From the NCBI RefSeq assembly GCF_002295115.1, contig NZ_NSFV01000004.1, positions 558,001-622,000 on the forward strand: DNA of 64,000 bases. The letters run 5' to 3'. A model generated the notes under the pieces. That model worked only from the letters and a program-made list of their open reading frames with translations, was not told the origin of the DNA and searched no databases. Origin of the DNA: Mesorhizobium sp. WSM4311 (GTDB lineage Bacteria; Pseudomonadota; Alphaproteobacteria; Rhizobiales; Rhizobiaceae). Made by a program: the position numbers and the translations under genes. How positions within the stretch are numbered: position 1 is the first letter of the stretch; each line of letters opens with the position of its first letter. Below are positions 1 through 8,481 of the stretch, piece by piece.

Positions 1-486
1 CTCGGCGGCGGCGCGCTGCCCGACATCGGCGTCTACCCGACCGTGTCGACGCGCTTCTCGACCGGCAAGGAGCCTAGCCGCGTGCAGGCGACGATCGAGC
101 GCGACAAGAAATTCGGCACCGACATCTACTCCTCGATCCGCGCCGATTTCGGCGATTTCGAACTGTCCTTCTATTTGTCGACGCAGATGGCTGCGCGTCA
201 GGTGATGGTGTTCCACGGCGAGAAGGGTTTCATCGAGGTCTTTTCGCCCTTCAATGCCGGGCTCTACGATCATCACCGCGTCGAACTGCACAACCAGAAC
301 CACACCGAGGCGCAGGTGTTCCGCTTTCCCGGCACGCAGCAGTACCGGCTTGAGGTCGAGACTTTCGCGGGCGCGGCACAGGGCGGCAAGGAGCGTGTCT
401 TCACGCTGGAGGAATCCGTGCTCAACCAGAAGGTCATCGACGCCATCTTCCGCGCCGGCGGCAAGGACGGCTGGGAGGCTGTCTAA
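1..486 (+). CDS. Gfo/Idh/MocA family oxidoreductase, C-terminal part (5' end outside window)
   Basis: The reading frame is open from the first base, so the gene begins before the window. The visible part starts with a GGGALPDIG stretch, the usual 'GGG.l.DiG.y' signature after the catalytic region of Gfo/Idh/MocA dehydrogenases, followed by the beta-sheet C-terminal domain (LEVETFAG near the end). The NAD(P)-binding Rossmann half is missing, so cofactor and substrate cannot be judged. It lies 40 bp upstream of the FAD dehydrogenase on the same strand and may share a transcript with it. Confidence 0.85.
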   Translation, partial: LGGGALPDIGVYPTVSTRFSTGKEPSRVQATIERDKKFGTDIYSSIRADFGDFELSFYLSTQMAARQVMVFHGEKGFIEVFSPFNAGLYDHHRVELHNQNHTEAQVFRFPGTQQYRLEVETFAGAAQGGKERVFTLEESVLNQKVIDAIFRAGGKDGWEAV

Positions 487-526
487 CTCTCCGCAATGAA
501 GTGGCCGGCTGATTCTGGGAGGAAAA

Positions 527-2185
527 ATGGCTGACGAAGCGGACGTGATCATTGTCGGCGCCGGCCTTGCCGGGCTGGTTGCCGCCGCCGAGCTTGCCGA
601 GGCCGGCAAGAGGACCATCATCGTCGACCAGGAGCCGGAGCAGTCGCTGGGTGGCCAGGCATTCTGGTCGTTCGGCGGGCTTTTCCTCGTCGATTCCCCC
701 GAGCAGCGGCGCATGCGCATCCGCGATTCGCATGATCTGGCGCTCGAGGACTGGATGGGCACCGCCGCTTTCGACCGGCCGGAGGATTTCTGGCCGCGCA
801 GATGGGCGGAAGCCTATGTCGGTTTCGCCGCCGGCGAGAAACGCTCCTGGCTGCTGCAGCGCGGCCTGAAATTCTTTCCCGTGGTCGGCTGGGCCGAGCG
901 CGGCGGCGGCAATGCCATCGGCCATGGCAATTCGGTGCCGCGCTTCCACATCACCTGGGGCACCGGCCCCGGCGTGCTCGAGCCGTTCGTGCAGCGCGTG
1001 CGCGAGGCGCAAAAGCGCGGATTGATCAGCTTCAAGTTCCGTCACAGGGTCAACGAATTGACGCGGACGGGCGCCGTGGTGACCGGCGTGCGCGGCGATA
1101 TCCTCGAACCCAGCACCGTCGAGCGCGGCCACAAGAGCTCGCGTGACATATCGGGCGATTTCGAGCTGCATGCGCAAGCGGTGATCGTCGCCTCCGGCGG
1201 CATCGGCGGTAATCACCAGCTGGTGCGGGAAAACTGGCCGAAGCGCCTGGGCACGGCGCCGAAGCGCATGATCACCGGCGTGCCCGACCATGTCGACGGC
1301 CGCATGCTGGCGATCACGGAACAGGCCGGCGGCTCGATCATCAACCGTGACCGCATGTGGCACTATGTCGAGGGCATCAGGAACTGGGCGCCGATCTGGA
1401 CCGAACACGCGATCCGCATCCTGCCCGGCCCGTCGTCGCTCTGGCTCGATGCCAGGGGAAAACGCCTGCCGGTACCGCTCTATCCCGGCTTCGACACACT
1501 GGGCACGCTCAGCCACATCATTCGCACCGGCTTCGACTATTCCTGGTTCATCCTGACCAGGAAGATCATCCAGAAGGAGTTCGCGCTGTCGGGTTCCGAA
1601 CAGAACCCGGACCTGACCGGCAAGAGCTGGCGCCAGGTGCTCGGCCGCGCGACATCAGGCATTCCGGGTCCGGTGAAGGCCTTCATGGAGAAGGGCGAGG
1701 ATTTCATCGTCGAGGCCGACCTTTCGAAGCTGGTGGCGCGCATGAACGCGCTGGCCGGCGGCGAGCCGCTGCTCGAGCTCGCGCAGGTGGAACGCGAGAT
1801 CCGCGCCCGCGATCGCCAACTCGACAATCCGTTCTCCAAGGACATGCAGATCACCGCGCTGCGCGGCGCCCGGGTCTATCTCGGCGACAAGCTCATCCGC
1901 ACGGCCAAGCCGCACAAGATGCTCGATCCGGCAAACGGCCCGCTGATCGCGGTGCGCCTCAACATCCTGACCCGCAAGACGCTGGGCGGCCTGCAGACCG
2001 ATCTCGACAGCCGCGTGCTGGATGCGGATGGCCAGCCGGTCACAGGGCTCTATGCGGTGGGCGAAGCGGCCGGCTTCGGCGGCGGCGGCGTGCACGGCTA
2101 TGCCGCACTGGAAGGCACGTTCCTCGGCGGCTGCATCTTCTCCGGCCGCAGCGCCGGCCGAGCGGCGGCCGGCTCTGTGGCGTGA
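527..2185 (+). CDS. FAD-binding dehydrogenase (fumarate reductase/ketosteroid dehydrogenase-like)
   Basis: This is a 552-residue flavoprotein. An N-terminal dinucleotide fold is clear: VIIVGAGLAGL at residues 8-18 and an acidic strand end (IVDQE). A second FAD-contacting segment near the C-terminus reads GLYAVGEAAGFGGGG, as in the fumarate reductase/3-ketosteroid 1-dehydrogenase superfamily. Length fits the group often annotated simply as FAD-binding dehydrogenase. A strong ribosome site (GGGAGG) sits 4 bases before the ATG. No signal peptide is visible, so it is probably cytoplasmic. The substrate is unknown; the Gfo/Idh gene just upstream suggests sugar or polyol oxidation, which is only context. 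Confidence 0.85.
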   Translation: MADEADVIIVGAGLAGLVAAAELAEAGKRTIIVDQEPEQSLGGQAFWSFGGLFLVDSPEQRRMRIRDSHDLALEDWMGTAAFDRPEDFWPRRWAEAYVGFAAGEKRSWLLQRGLKFFPVVGWAERGGGNAIGHGNSVPRFHITWGTGPGVLEPFVQRVREAQKRGLISFKFRHRVNELTRTGAVVTGVRGDILEPSTVERGHKSSRDISGDFELHAQAVIVASGGIGGNHQLVRENWPKRLGTAPKRMITGVPDHVDGRMLAITEQAGGSIINRDRMWHYVEGIRNWAPIWTEHAIRILPGPSSLWLDARGKRLPVPLYPGFDTLGTLSHIIRTGFDYSWFILTRKIIQKEFALSGSEQNPDLTGKSWRQVLGRATSGIPGPVKAFMEKGEDFIVEADLSKLVARMNALAGGEPLLELAQVEREIRARDRQLDNPFSKDMQITALRGARVYLGDKLIRTAKPHKMLDPANGPLIAVRLNILTRKTLGGLQTDLDSRVLDADGQPVTGLYAVGEAAGFGGGGVHGYAALEGTFLGGCIFSGRSAGRAAAGSVA

Positions 2186-2230
2186 AACGGCGATACCGTG
2201 GTGTCAGGCCCGTCGTGAGACGGGAAACGC

Positions 2231-3169
2231 TCACCAGAGCCAGGCGCCTCGTCCAAGCGCGGCCACCGCGTCGACAATCCGCGTGAAACTTTCGCGGGCG
2301 CGACCGACCGTGTGCCGGGCCCGGAGATAGCCGTGCACCAGACCCGGTTCCTCGAACCAGGTGGCTCTCCCGCCCGCCCCGACGATGCGGTCCCGATAGG
2401 CCTCGCCGTCCGAAGACAGCGGGTCACACTGCGCGGTGATCAGCACGGTCGGCGGCAGTTTGGCGAAGTCGGTATCGGCAAGCGGCGCCAGCGTCGCATC
2501 GCCGCTGCGATCCTGCCCGCCGGTGCGGATGTGCTTGTAGAATTCGAGATCGCGCATGGTCAGCATCGGCGCTTCGGCATGCGTAACATAGGAGCCCTTC
2601 GAGCGGTCGCCGCCAAGGCCGGGATAGATCAGCAACTGGCCCGCCGGCCGTTTCGCATGGCCGCGCGTGGCGTGGCCGACGGCGGCGCAGAGATTGCCGC
2701 CGGCGCTGTCGCCGCCAAGCAGGATGGGTCGGTCGCGCGTGGAAGCGGCCCATGCAAAGGCGCTCATCGCGTCGTCAAAGGCGGCCGGATGCAGATGCTC
2801 CGGTGCCAGCCGGTAATCGACGGAGACAATTTCGTAGGTGGTGCGGGCGCAGAGCTCGGCGCAAACGTCGTCATGGCTGTCCAGCCCGCCAAGAATGAAG
2901 CCGCCGCCGTGGATGTAGAGCACAGTCGCCGCCGGTTGCGGGGCGCTTCGGTAGATGCGGATCGGGATGTCGTGCGCGGGCGTAGCAATGGCCGAGGTTT
3001 CGACCGTCACACCCTGGGGATAGCCGGCAAAGAATTCCCGGCACATGCGGTCATAGATCTCGCGCTGCTGGGTGATCGTGTAATCGATCGTATCGGGCGG
3101 ATAATAGGAATTGGTCCGCTCGATGAAGGCCCAGGTCTCGGCGTCGATGAGTTTTGTGTAGTCGGTCAT
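2231..3169 (-). CDS. alpha/beta hydrolase, hormone-sensitive-lipase family esterase
   Basis: The 312-residue protein has the HSL-family hallmarks: an oxyanion-hole HGGGF motif at residues 87-91, the nucleophile elbow GDSAG at 153-157 (Ser155), a likely acid at Asp249 in the TAQCDPL segment and the histidine at 279 (LVHGY). The triad is therefore complete and the length is normal. It should hydrolyse a small carboxylic ester in the cytoplasm; no signal peptide is seen. The start is supported by AAGGAG 6 bases upstream. It is convergent with the FAD dehydrogenase, and a palindromic repeat separates it from the carnitine operon, so it may or may not be co-transcribed with it. Confidence 0.88.
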   Translation of the reverse strand: MTDYTKLIDAETWAFIERTNSYYPPDTIDYTITQQREIYDRMCREFFAGYPQGVTVETSAIATPAHDIPIRIYRSAPQPAATVLYIHGGGFILGGLDSHDDVCAELCARTTYEIVSVDYRLAPEHLHPAAFDDAMSAFAWAASTRDRPILLGGDSAGGNLCAAVGHATRGHAKRPAGQLLIYPGLGGDRSKGSYVTHAEAPMLTMRDLEFYKHIRTGGQDRSGDATLAPLADTDFAKLPPTVLITAQCDPLSSDGEAYRDRIVGAGGRATWFEEPGLVHGYLRARHTVGRARESFTRIVDAVAALGRGAWLW

Positions 3170-3177
3170 GGAGCTCC

Positions 3178-3281
3178 TTTACCTCCCCCTTGATGCGGGA
3201 GAGCGCCGCGGAGCGGCGGGCGGCGCGCTTCACCCCACCCCGGACCTTCGGTCCGACCCTCTCCATCAAGGGAAGGGTAAA
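3178..3281. repeat. RIME-like palindromic intergenic repeat
   Basis: The two ends are inverted copies of each other: TTTACCTCCCCCTTGATG at 3178-3195 and CATCAAGGGAAGGGTAAA at 3264-3281. The middle carries GC-rich inverted segments (CGGACCTTCGGTCCG). It fills the whole gap between the crotonase stop codon, which it abuts, and the esterase ribosome site. Elements like this are dispersed in rhizobial chromosomes. Confidence 0.7.
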
Positions 3282-4064
3282 TCACTTCCCCTTCCACACT
3301 GGATCGCGCTTTTCGGCGAAGGCGCGGAACCCTTCGATATTGTCTTCCGACCCATAGAGAGCGTCGACCGTCGCCAACTGCCGGCGCGTCACCTTGTTCA
3401 TGGCGTCCTGGAAGGTCAGCGCTTCGGCCACCCGCGCGGTCTCCTTGATCGCGGCGAACACCAGCGGCGGGCCGCTGGCGAGCAGGCGCGCGATCTCCCA
3501 GACGCGGTCCTCGAGCTTTTCCTTGGGCAGCACTTCGTTGACCAGGCCCCAGCGATGCGCTTCCGCGACATCCATCCAACGGCCGGTGAACAGAAGGTCC
3601 ATGGCGACATGATAGGGAATGCGCTTCGGCAGCTTGATCGTCGCCGCGTCGGCCAACGTGCCGGCGCGGATTTCGGGCAGCGCGAAGGAGGAGTGGTCGG
3701 AGGCGTAGATGAGATCGCAGGACAGCGCGAGTTCGAAGCCGCCACCCACCGCCATACCGTTGACGCAAGCGATGACCGGCTTGTTCAAGTCACGCAATTC
3801 CTGCAGGCCGGCGAAGCCGCCGACGCCATAATCGCCGTCGACCGCGTCGCCGCCGGCGGCCGCCTTCAGGTCCCAGCCGGCGCAGAAGAACTTGTCGCCG
3901 GATGTCTTGACGATGGCGACGCGCAATTCCGGATCGTCGCGGAACGCCTTGAAGGTTTGCCCCATCAGCCGCGAGGTCTTCAGGTCGATGGCGTTGGCCT
4001 TGGGCCGGTCGAGGGTGACCTCGAGGATCGAGCCTTCGCGACGGGTCGAAATGACATCAGACAT
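3282..4064 (-). CDS. crotonase-family hydratase, probable carnitinyl-CoA dehydratase (CaiD-like)
   Basis: The 260-residue enoyl-CoA hydratase/isomerase family protein has the oxyanion segments FFCAGWDLKA (59-68) and NGMAVGGGFELALSCDL (102-118). Glu111 and Glu131 fall at the two positions used as catalytic acids in E. coli CaiD (positions from memory), and the length is almost the same. The likely reaction is crotonobetainyl-CoA to carnitinyl-CoA. The start chosen is the ATG giving MSDVIS; a longer frame upstream reads into the preceding gene. It overlaps the end of the acyl-CoA synthetase gene by 8 bp and is the last gene of the carnitine operon. A general short-chain enoyl-CoA hydratase is the main alternative. 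Confidence 0.8.
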   Translation of the reverse strand: MSDVISTRREGSILEVTLDRPKANAIDLKTSRLMGQTFKAFRDDPELRVAIVKTSGDKFFCAGWDLKAAAGGDAVDGDYGVGGFAGLQELRDLNKPVIACVNGMAVGGGFELALSCDLIYASDHSSFALPEIRAGTLADAATIKLPKRIPYHVAMDLLFTGRWMDVAEAHRWGLVNEVLPKEKLEDRVWEIARLLASGPPLVFAAIKETARVAEALTFQDAMNKVTRRQLATVDALYGSEDNIEGFRAFAEKRDPVWKGK

Positions 4065-6141
4065 TCTTGTTCTCTCCCAGCACCAGCAGCGCGTCTGCGA
4101 TCCAGGCACCCTTGCCTTCGACGCAGACGATCAACGGGTTGATGTCGAGTTCCTCGATCTCGCCAGCATTCTTCTGCACGAAGCCGGCAATGCCCGCGAT
4201 GGCGTCGATGGCGGCCGCGACGTCGGCCTTCGGCCGGCCGCGATAGCCTTCGAGCAGCGGGAACAGCTTCAGGCCGCGCAAAGCCGCCTCGATGTCGTCG
4301 CGGGTCGCCGGCAACATCAAGGTGACGCTGTCGCGCAGCAGTTCGACCAGCACGCCGCCAGTGCCGAGCGTCATGACAGCGCCGAACATCGGATCCCTGG
4401 TGAAACCGACGATCAGTTCGGCGACGCCGTCGCGCACCATGCGCTCGACATAGAGGCCGGTGCCGAGCGGCAGCAGATCATGCGCCGCCGTGCTGACGGA
4501 TTCGGCGTCCTTGAGGTTGAGCCGGACAGCGCCGACCTCGGATTTGTGGGTGACGCCCAGCGCCTTCAGGGCAACGGGAAAGCCGAGCGCCATCGAGGAA
4601 ATCACCGCCTCGACCGCGTTGCCGGCGCGCTCGCCCTTGGGCACGGGAAGCCCGGCCTTGATCAGCCGCGCCTTGGCCTCGGCCTCGTCGGGCGTGACAT
4701 GCGCGCCGCCGGCGGCGCCAGCAGCGGAGGTGTCGACCGGCTGCGCCTGCGGTTCGGCCCATGCCCAGCCGATGAAGGCCGCTGCGCCTGCGGCATCCAT
4801 GGCCTCGGAAATGCCGAACAGCGGCACCATGCCGCGCGCCATCAGCTCCGCGGTGTATTCCTCCGGCAGGTTCTCCGGCAGCGAGGAGACGATCGCGCCA
4901 TGCGCCTTGTTGGTCTTCAGCGCCGATTCGAAGGCGCGCAGCGTCGCCCACCAGTCGGTGACCGAGCAACGGTCCGGGCGCGGAAAGTCGAGCACCAGCA
5001 TGTTCAAGTCAAAGCCGCCCGACACCATGGCGGTGAAGGTGGCGGTCATCGCCGGCTCATTGTTCCAGATGAAGGTGTGGTAGTCGAGCGGGTTGGCGAC
5101 CGCGACCAGCGGCCCGAGCGTCGACTTGACATGGGCACGGTGTTTTTCCGTCAAAACCGGGAAATTGACCCAGCGACCTTCGGCGCTGTCGGCCATGACA
5201 GAAGCCTCGCCGCCAGAACAGCTCATAGACGACAGGCGATAGCCCGGGAGCGGACCAGTGATGTGCAGCAGCTTCAGCGCCTCGATGAAGGCCGGAATGG
5301 AATCGACGCGCGCAATGCCCAGCCGCCTCAGGAAAGCGCCGGAGGCCGCGTCCGAACCGGCCAGCGACGCGGTGTGCGAGACAGTGGCCTGCCGCGCCTG
5401 TTCGGAGCGACCGACCTTCATGGCGATGATCGGCTTCTTCAGTTCGCGTGCCCGCGCAGCCAACCGTTCGAAGCCGGCTACCGAATCGAAGGCCTCGATA
5501 TGCAGGCCGAGCGATGTCACCCGCTCATCCTCGATCAGGCCGAGCGCCATTTCGGAGAGGCCGGTCTGCGCCTGGTTGCCGGCGGTCATCAGGAAGGCGA
5601 TCGGCAGGCCGCGCTTCTGCATCGTCATGTTGATGGCGATGTTGGAGGATTGGGTGATGATGGCGACGCCCTTGCCGCCCTCCTCCAGCCGGATGCCGCC
5701 ATGCTGGTCGGGCCACAAAAGCGCGCCATCGGCATAGTTGATCAGGCCGTAGCAATTCGGCCCGATGATCGGCATCTCGCCGGCGGCCGCGACCAGTTCG
5801 GCCTGCAGCCGCTCGCCGTCATCGTCATAGGCCTCGGTTTCGAGGAAGCCGGCGGCAAAGCAGACGGCACCGCCGGCGCCGCGTTCGGCCAGCGCCTTGA
5901 CCACCTCGATGGTCAGATGCCGGTTGACGCCGACAAAGGCGGCATCCGGCGCGCCGGGCAGATCGGCGACCGACCGGTAGGCCTTGCGTCCGGCAACCTC
6001 GTCCTTGGTCGGGTGCACCGGCCAGATCTCGCCGGCAAAACCCATCTTGATCGATTGCGCGACGACGGCGGCGGCCTGCACGCCACCGAAGACGGCGATG
6101 GATTTCGGGCGCAGGAGACGTTCGAGTTTATGCATGGTCAT
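4057..6141 (-). CDS. ADP-forming acyl-CoA synthetase (acetate-CoA ligase family), probable carnitine/crotonobetaine CoA activation
   Basis: The 694-residue protein combines an N-terminal CoA-binding fold (LLRPKSIAVFGG at the start), middle succinyl-CoA-ligase-like domains carrying the SHTASLAGSDAA segment around the expected phospho-histidine, and a C-terminal ATP-grasp domain (VALKALGVTHKSEVGAV, GMGTGG-like loops). It joins a carboxylic acid to CoA with ATP cleavage to ADP and phosphate. In this operon it takes the place that CaiC (AMP-forming ligase) or CaiB (CoA transferase) holds in enterobacteria, so carnitine or crotonobetaine is a reasonable substrate, by inference. The start is the ATG giving MTMHKLE; a second ATG two codons later is possible. 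Confidence 0.83.
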   Translation of the reverse strand: MTMHKLERLLRPKSIAVFGGVQAAAVVAQSIKMGFAGEIWPVHPTKDEVAGRKAYRSVADLPGAPDAAFVGVNRHLTIEVVKALAERGAGGAVCFAAGFLETEAYDDDGERLQAELVAAAGEMPIIGPNCYGLINYADGALLWPDQHGGIRLEEGGKGVAIITQSSNIAINMTMQKRGLPIAFLMTAGNQAQTGLSEMALGLIEDERVTSLGLHIEAFDSVAGFERLAARARELKKPIIAMKVGRSEQARQATVSHTASLAGSDAASGAFLRRLGIARVDSIPAFIEALKLLHITGPLPGYRLSSMSCSGGEASVMADSAEGRWVNFPVLTEKHRAHVKSTLGPLVAVANPLDYHTFIWNNEPAMTATFTAMVSGGFDLNMLVLDFPRPDRCSVTDWWATLRAFESALKTNKAHGAIVSSLPENLPEEYTAELMARGMVPLFGISEAMDAAGAAAFIGWAWAEPQAQPVDTSAAGAAGGAHVTPDEAEAKARLIKAGLPVPKGERAGNAVEAVISSMALGFPVALKALGVTHKSEVGAVRLNLKDAESVSTAAHDLLPLGTGLYVERMVRDGVAELIVGFTRDPMFGAVMTLGTGGVLVELLRDSVTLMLPATRDDIEAALRGLKLFPLLEGYRGRPKADVAAAIDAIAGIAGFVQKNAGEIEELDINPLIVCVEGKGAWIADALLVLGENKNV

Positions 6142-6151
6142 CTTTTCGTTT

Positions 6152-6219
6152 GAGCATCTCAGGACAAACGATCTCGTTTGCCCGATAAAACCGAATCTCG
6201 GCTTTGGGCGATCATGCTC
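6152..6219. repeat. palindromic intergenic repeat bounded by GAGCAT/ATGCTC
   Basis: The stretch begins GAGCAT and ends ATGCTC. Inside are GGACAAACGATC and GATCGTTTG-like inverted pieces. It lies between two co-directional genes of the carnitine operon and touches the stop codon of the acyl-CoA dehydrogenase. It resembles the elements at 21550-21599 and 46989-47061, so it is probably a member of the same dispersed family. If transcribed it would form a hairpin inside the operon mRNA. Confidence 0.5.
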
Positions 6220-7382
6220 TAAGCACCGAACGGACGCAGCAGCGCCCGCGAAATAATATGTCGCTGAATCTCCGACGTGCCCTCCCAGATGCGTTCGACG
6301 CGGGCGTCGCGCCAGATGCGTTCCAGCGGCAGGTCGTCCATCAGCCCCATGCCGCCATGGATCTGGATGGCTTCGTCGGCAACGTATGCCAGCATTTCGG
6401 TGGCCTTCAGCTTGGCCATGGCCATGTCCTGATCGGTGACGGTGCCCTGATCGTACTTCCAGCCGGCTTCGAAGACCATGAGGTCGGCGGCCTTCAACTC
6501 GGTCGCCATGTCGGCGAGCTTGAACGACACGCCCTGGAACTTGCCGATCTGCTGTCCGAATTGCTGGCGCTGCGCGGCATATTCCACCGCATGGCCAAGC
6601 GCCCGCTCGGCGCGTCCGAGGCAGGTGGCGCCGACCTGCAGGCGGGTGGCGCCAAGCCAGGAATTGGCGACGTCGAAGCCCTTGTGCACTTCGCCGAGAA
6701 CCTGGCTGGCCGGCAGCCGGCAATCGTCGAATTCGAGGATGGCGTTGGTGTAGCCGCGATGCGAGACGTTGCGGTAGCCATCGCGCACCGTGAAACCCTT
6801 GGTGCCCTTGTCGACGAAGAAGGCGGTGATCTTCTTGCGCTTGCCACGCGGTGAATCCTCTTCGCCGGACGCCATGAAGACGATGGCGAAATCAGCGAGA
6901 TCGGCGTGGCTGATGAAATGCTTGGTGCCGTTGAGCACCCAGTCGTCGCCGTCCTGCACGGCTGACGCCTTCATGCCGCGCAGGTCGGAGCCGGCACCCG
7001 GCTCGGTCATCGCCAGGCAGTCCCATTTCTCGCCGCGGATGCACGGGAACAGATATTTTTCGCGCTGCTCGGGCGTGCCGGCCAGGAGGATGTTGGAAGG
7101 CCGCGCCACGCAGGTCCAGTGCAGCGCGTAATTGGCGCGGCCGAGTTCCTTTTCGTAGAGCAGCCAGGTCACCGTATCGAGCCCCGCGCCGCCGACATCG
7201 GCCGGCATGTTGGCGGCATAGAGCCCGGCCGCGATCGCCTTGGCCTTGAGTTCCTCGATCAGCTCGCGGCGCAGCACACCGGTGCGCTCGACCTCTCGCT
7301 CATGCAGGTAAAGCTCATTCTCGACAAAGGCGCGCGTCGTCTCGACGATCAGCTTCTGCTCTTCCGAAAGACCGAAATCCAT
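6219..7382 (-). CDS. acyl-CoA dehydrogenase (CaiA-like, crotonobetainyl-CoA oxidoreductase candidate)
   Basis: The 387-residue flavoenzyme has the family layout: N-terminal helical domain, a middle beta domain containing LAMTEPGAGSD and the nearby FISHADLADF segment, and a C-terminal helical domain ending in ERIWEGTSEIQR, where the glutamate of WEGT is the usual catalytic base of medium-chain-type enzymes. It binds FAD and oxidises or reduces an acyl-CoA at the alpha-beta bond. Position between the CoA ligase and carnitine 3-dehydrogenase suggests gamma-butyrobetainyl-CoA/crotonobetainyl-CoA as substrate. The downstream gene begins after a 77-bp gap that holds a palindromic repeat; the upstream gene is only 4 bp away. 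Confidence 0.87.
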   Translation of the reverse strand: MDFGLSEEQKLIVETTRAFVENELYLHEREVERTGVLRRELIEELKAKAIAAGLYAANMPADVGGAGLDTVTWLLYEKELGRANYALHWTCVARPSNILLAGTPEQREKYLFPCIRGEKWDCLAMTEPGAGSDLRGMKASAVQDGDDWVLNGTKHFISHADLADFAIVFMASGEEDSPRGKRKKITAFFVDKGTKGFTVRDGYRNVSHRGYTNAILEFDDCRLPASQVLGEVHKGFDVANSWLGATRLQVGATCLGRAERALGHAVEYAAQRQQFGQQIGKFQGVSFKLADMATELKAADLMVFEAGWKYDQGTVTDQDMAMAKLKATEMLAYVADEAIQIHGGMGLMDDLPLERIWRDARVERIWEGTSEIQRHIISRALLRPFGA

Positions 7383-7386
7383 CGTC

Positions 7387-8481
7387 TCAGCCCTTCTTCT
7401 TTTTCTTCGGCTTTTCCGCCTTCTTCACCGGCTTGGAGGCCTTGGCCTTTTCGGCGGCCTTGGAAGCAGCCGGCTTCTTTGCCGCCAGCTTGGCCAACTG
7501 CCTGGTGTAATCCTTGTGCAAGGCGCCGGCGCCCCAGCCCTTGCCCTTGTTCTGCTTCGACAACGCATCCATGATCGCGACCAGATTGTCGTCGCGGATC
7601 TTTTCCAGTTCGCGGATCGACAGGCCATGCGCCTGGTCGTCCGACTGGGTGGCGATCAGGTCGACCAGTTCGTCGTTGAATTCCGGCACGTCCATCAGCT
7701 TGGTCCACGGCCATTTCAGGCATGGCCCGAACTGCGCCATGAAGTGGCGCATGCCGGCCTCGCCGCCGGCGACGCGATAGACCTGGAACATGCCCATCTG
7801 CGCCCAGCGCAGGCCGAAGCCGTAGCGCATGATGTCGTCGAGTTCCTCGACCGTGCAGATGCCGTCCTTGATCAGCCACAGCGCCTCGCGCCAGGCGGCC
7901 TCCAGCAGGCGGTCGCCGACGAAGGCCTCGATCTCCTTGCGGATGACGACAGGCTTCATGCCGATCGAGGCATAGATCTCCTTGGCGACCTCGATCGCCT
8001 CGGGGAAGGTCTGCTCGCCGCCGACGATTTCGACCAGCGGCAGGAGATAGACAGGGTTGAACGGATGGCCGACGACCAGCCGCTCCGGGTGCTTCTTCAT
8101 CGCCACCTGCATGTCGGTCGGCTTGATGCCGGAGGTCGAGGAGCCGACAATGGCGTTGGCCGGCGCATGGGCGTCGATCTCGGCCAGCACCTTGTGCTTG
8201 AGGTCGAGCCGCTCCGGCACGCTTTCCTGGATGAAATCGGCGTCCGCGACCGCCTCGGCGATGGTCTTGGCGAAGGTGAGCTTGCCCTCTTTCGGCAAGC
8301 CGCCGGGCACCATCTGCTTGTAGGCGCGGCGCGCGCCCTTCATCACTTCCGAGACCTTGCGCGAGGCTTCCGGATCTGGATCGAAGATCGACACGTCGAT
8401 GCCGTTGAGCAGCAGCCGCGCCACCCAGCCGGCGCCGATGACACCGCCGCCAACGGCGGCCGCCTTGTTGATGATGCTCAT
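7387..8481 (-). CDS. lcdH: L-carnitine 3-dehydrogenase
   Basis: The 364-residue protein belongs to the 3-hydroxyacyl-CoA dehydrogenase family, with the NAD-binding loop GGGVIGAGW at residues 11-19 and the SSTSGIKPT and GHPFNPVYLLPLVE segments typical of carnitine 3-dehydrogenases. It would oxidise L-carnitine to 3-dehydrocarnitine. The C-terminal 40 or so residues are a low-complexity Lys/Ala/Pro tail in place of the thioesterase domain that I recall being fused to some rhizobial homologues. The ATG start overlaps the stop of the HD-domain gene by 4 bp (ATGA), which fixes the start and shows translational coupling; a TTG two codons earlier is less likely. Gene order with the cleavage enzyme and CdhR supports the assignment. 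Confidence 0.9.
   Translation of the reverse strand: MSIINKAAAVGGGVIGAGWVARLLLNGIDVSIFDPDPEASRKVSEVMKGARRAYKQMVPGGLPKEGKLTFAKTIAEAVADADFIQESVPERLDLKHKVLAEIDAHAPANAIVGSSTSGIKPTDMQVAMKKHPERLVVGHPFNPVYLLPLVEIVGGEQTFPEAIEVAKEIYASIGMKPVVIRKEIEAFVGDRLLEAAWREALWLIKDGICTVEELDDIMRYGFGLRWAQMGMFQVYRVAGGEAGMRHFMAQFGPCLKWPWTKLMDVPEFNDELVDLIATQSDDQAHGLSIRELEKIRDDNLVAIMDALSKQNKGKGWGAGALHKDYTRQLAKLAAKKPAASKAAEKAKASKPVKKAEKPKKKKKG

Noticed and set aside
3892..6153. 753-residue open frame on the plus strand antisense to the acyl-CoA synthetase
   Set aside because: It mirrors a well-supported gene, has Asp/Gly/Arg/His-rich low-complexity translation typical of antisense GC-rich coding DNA, and lacks a ribosome site and motifs.
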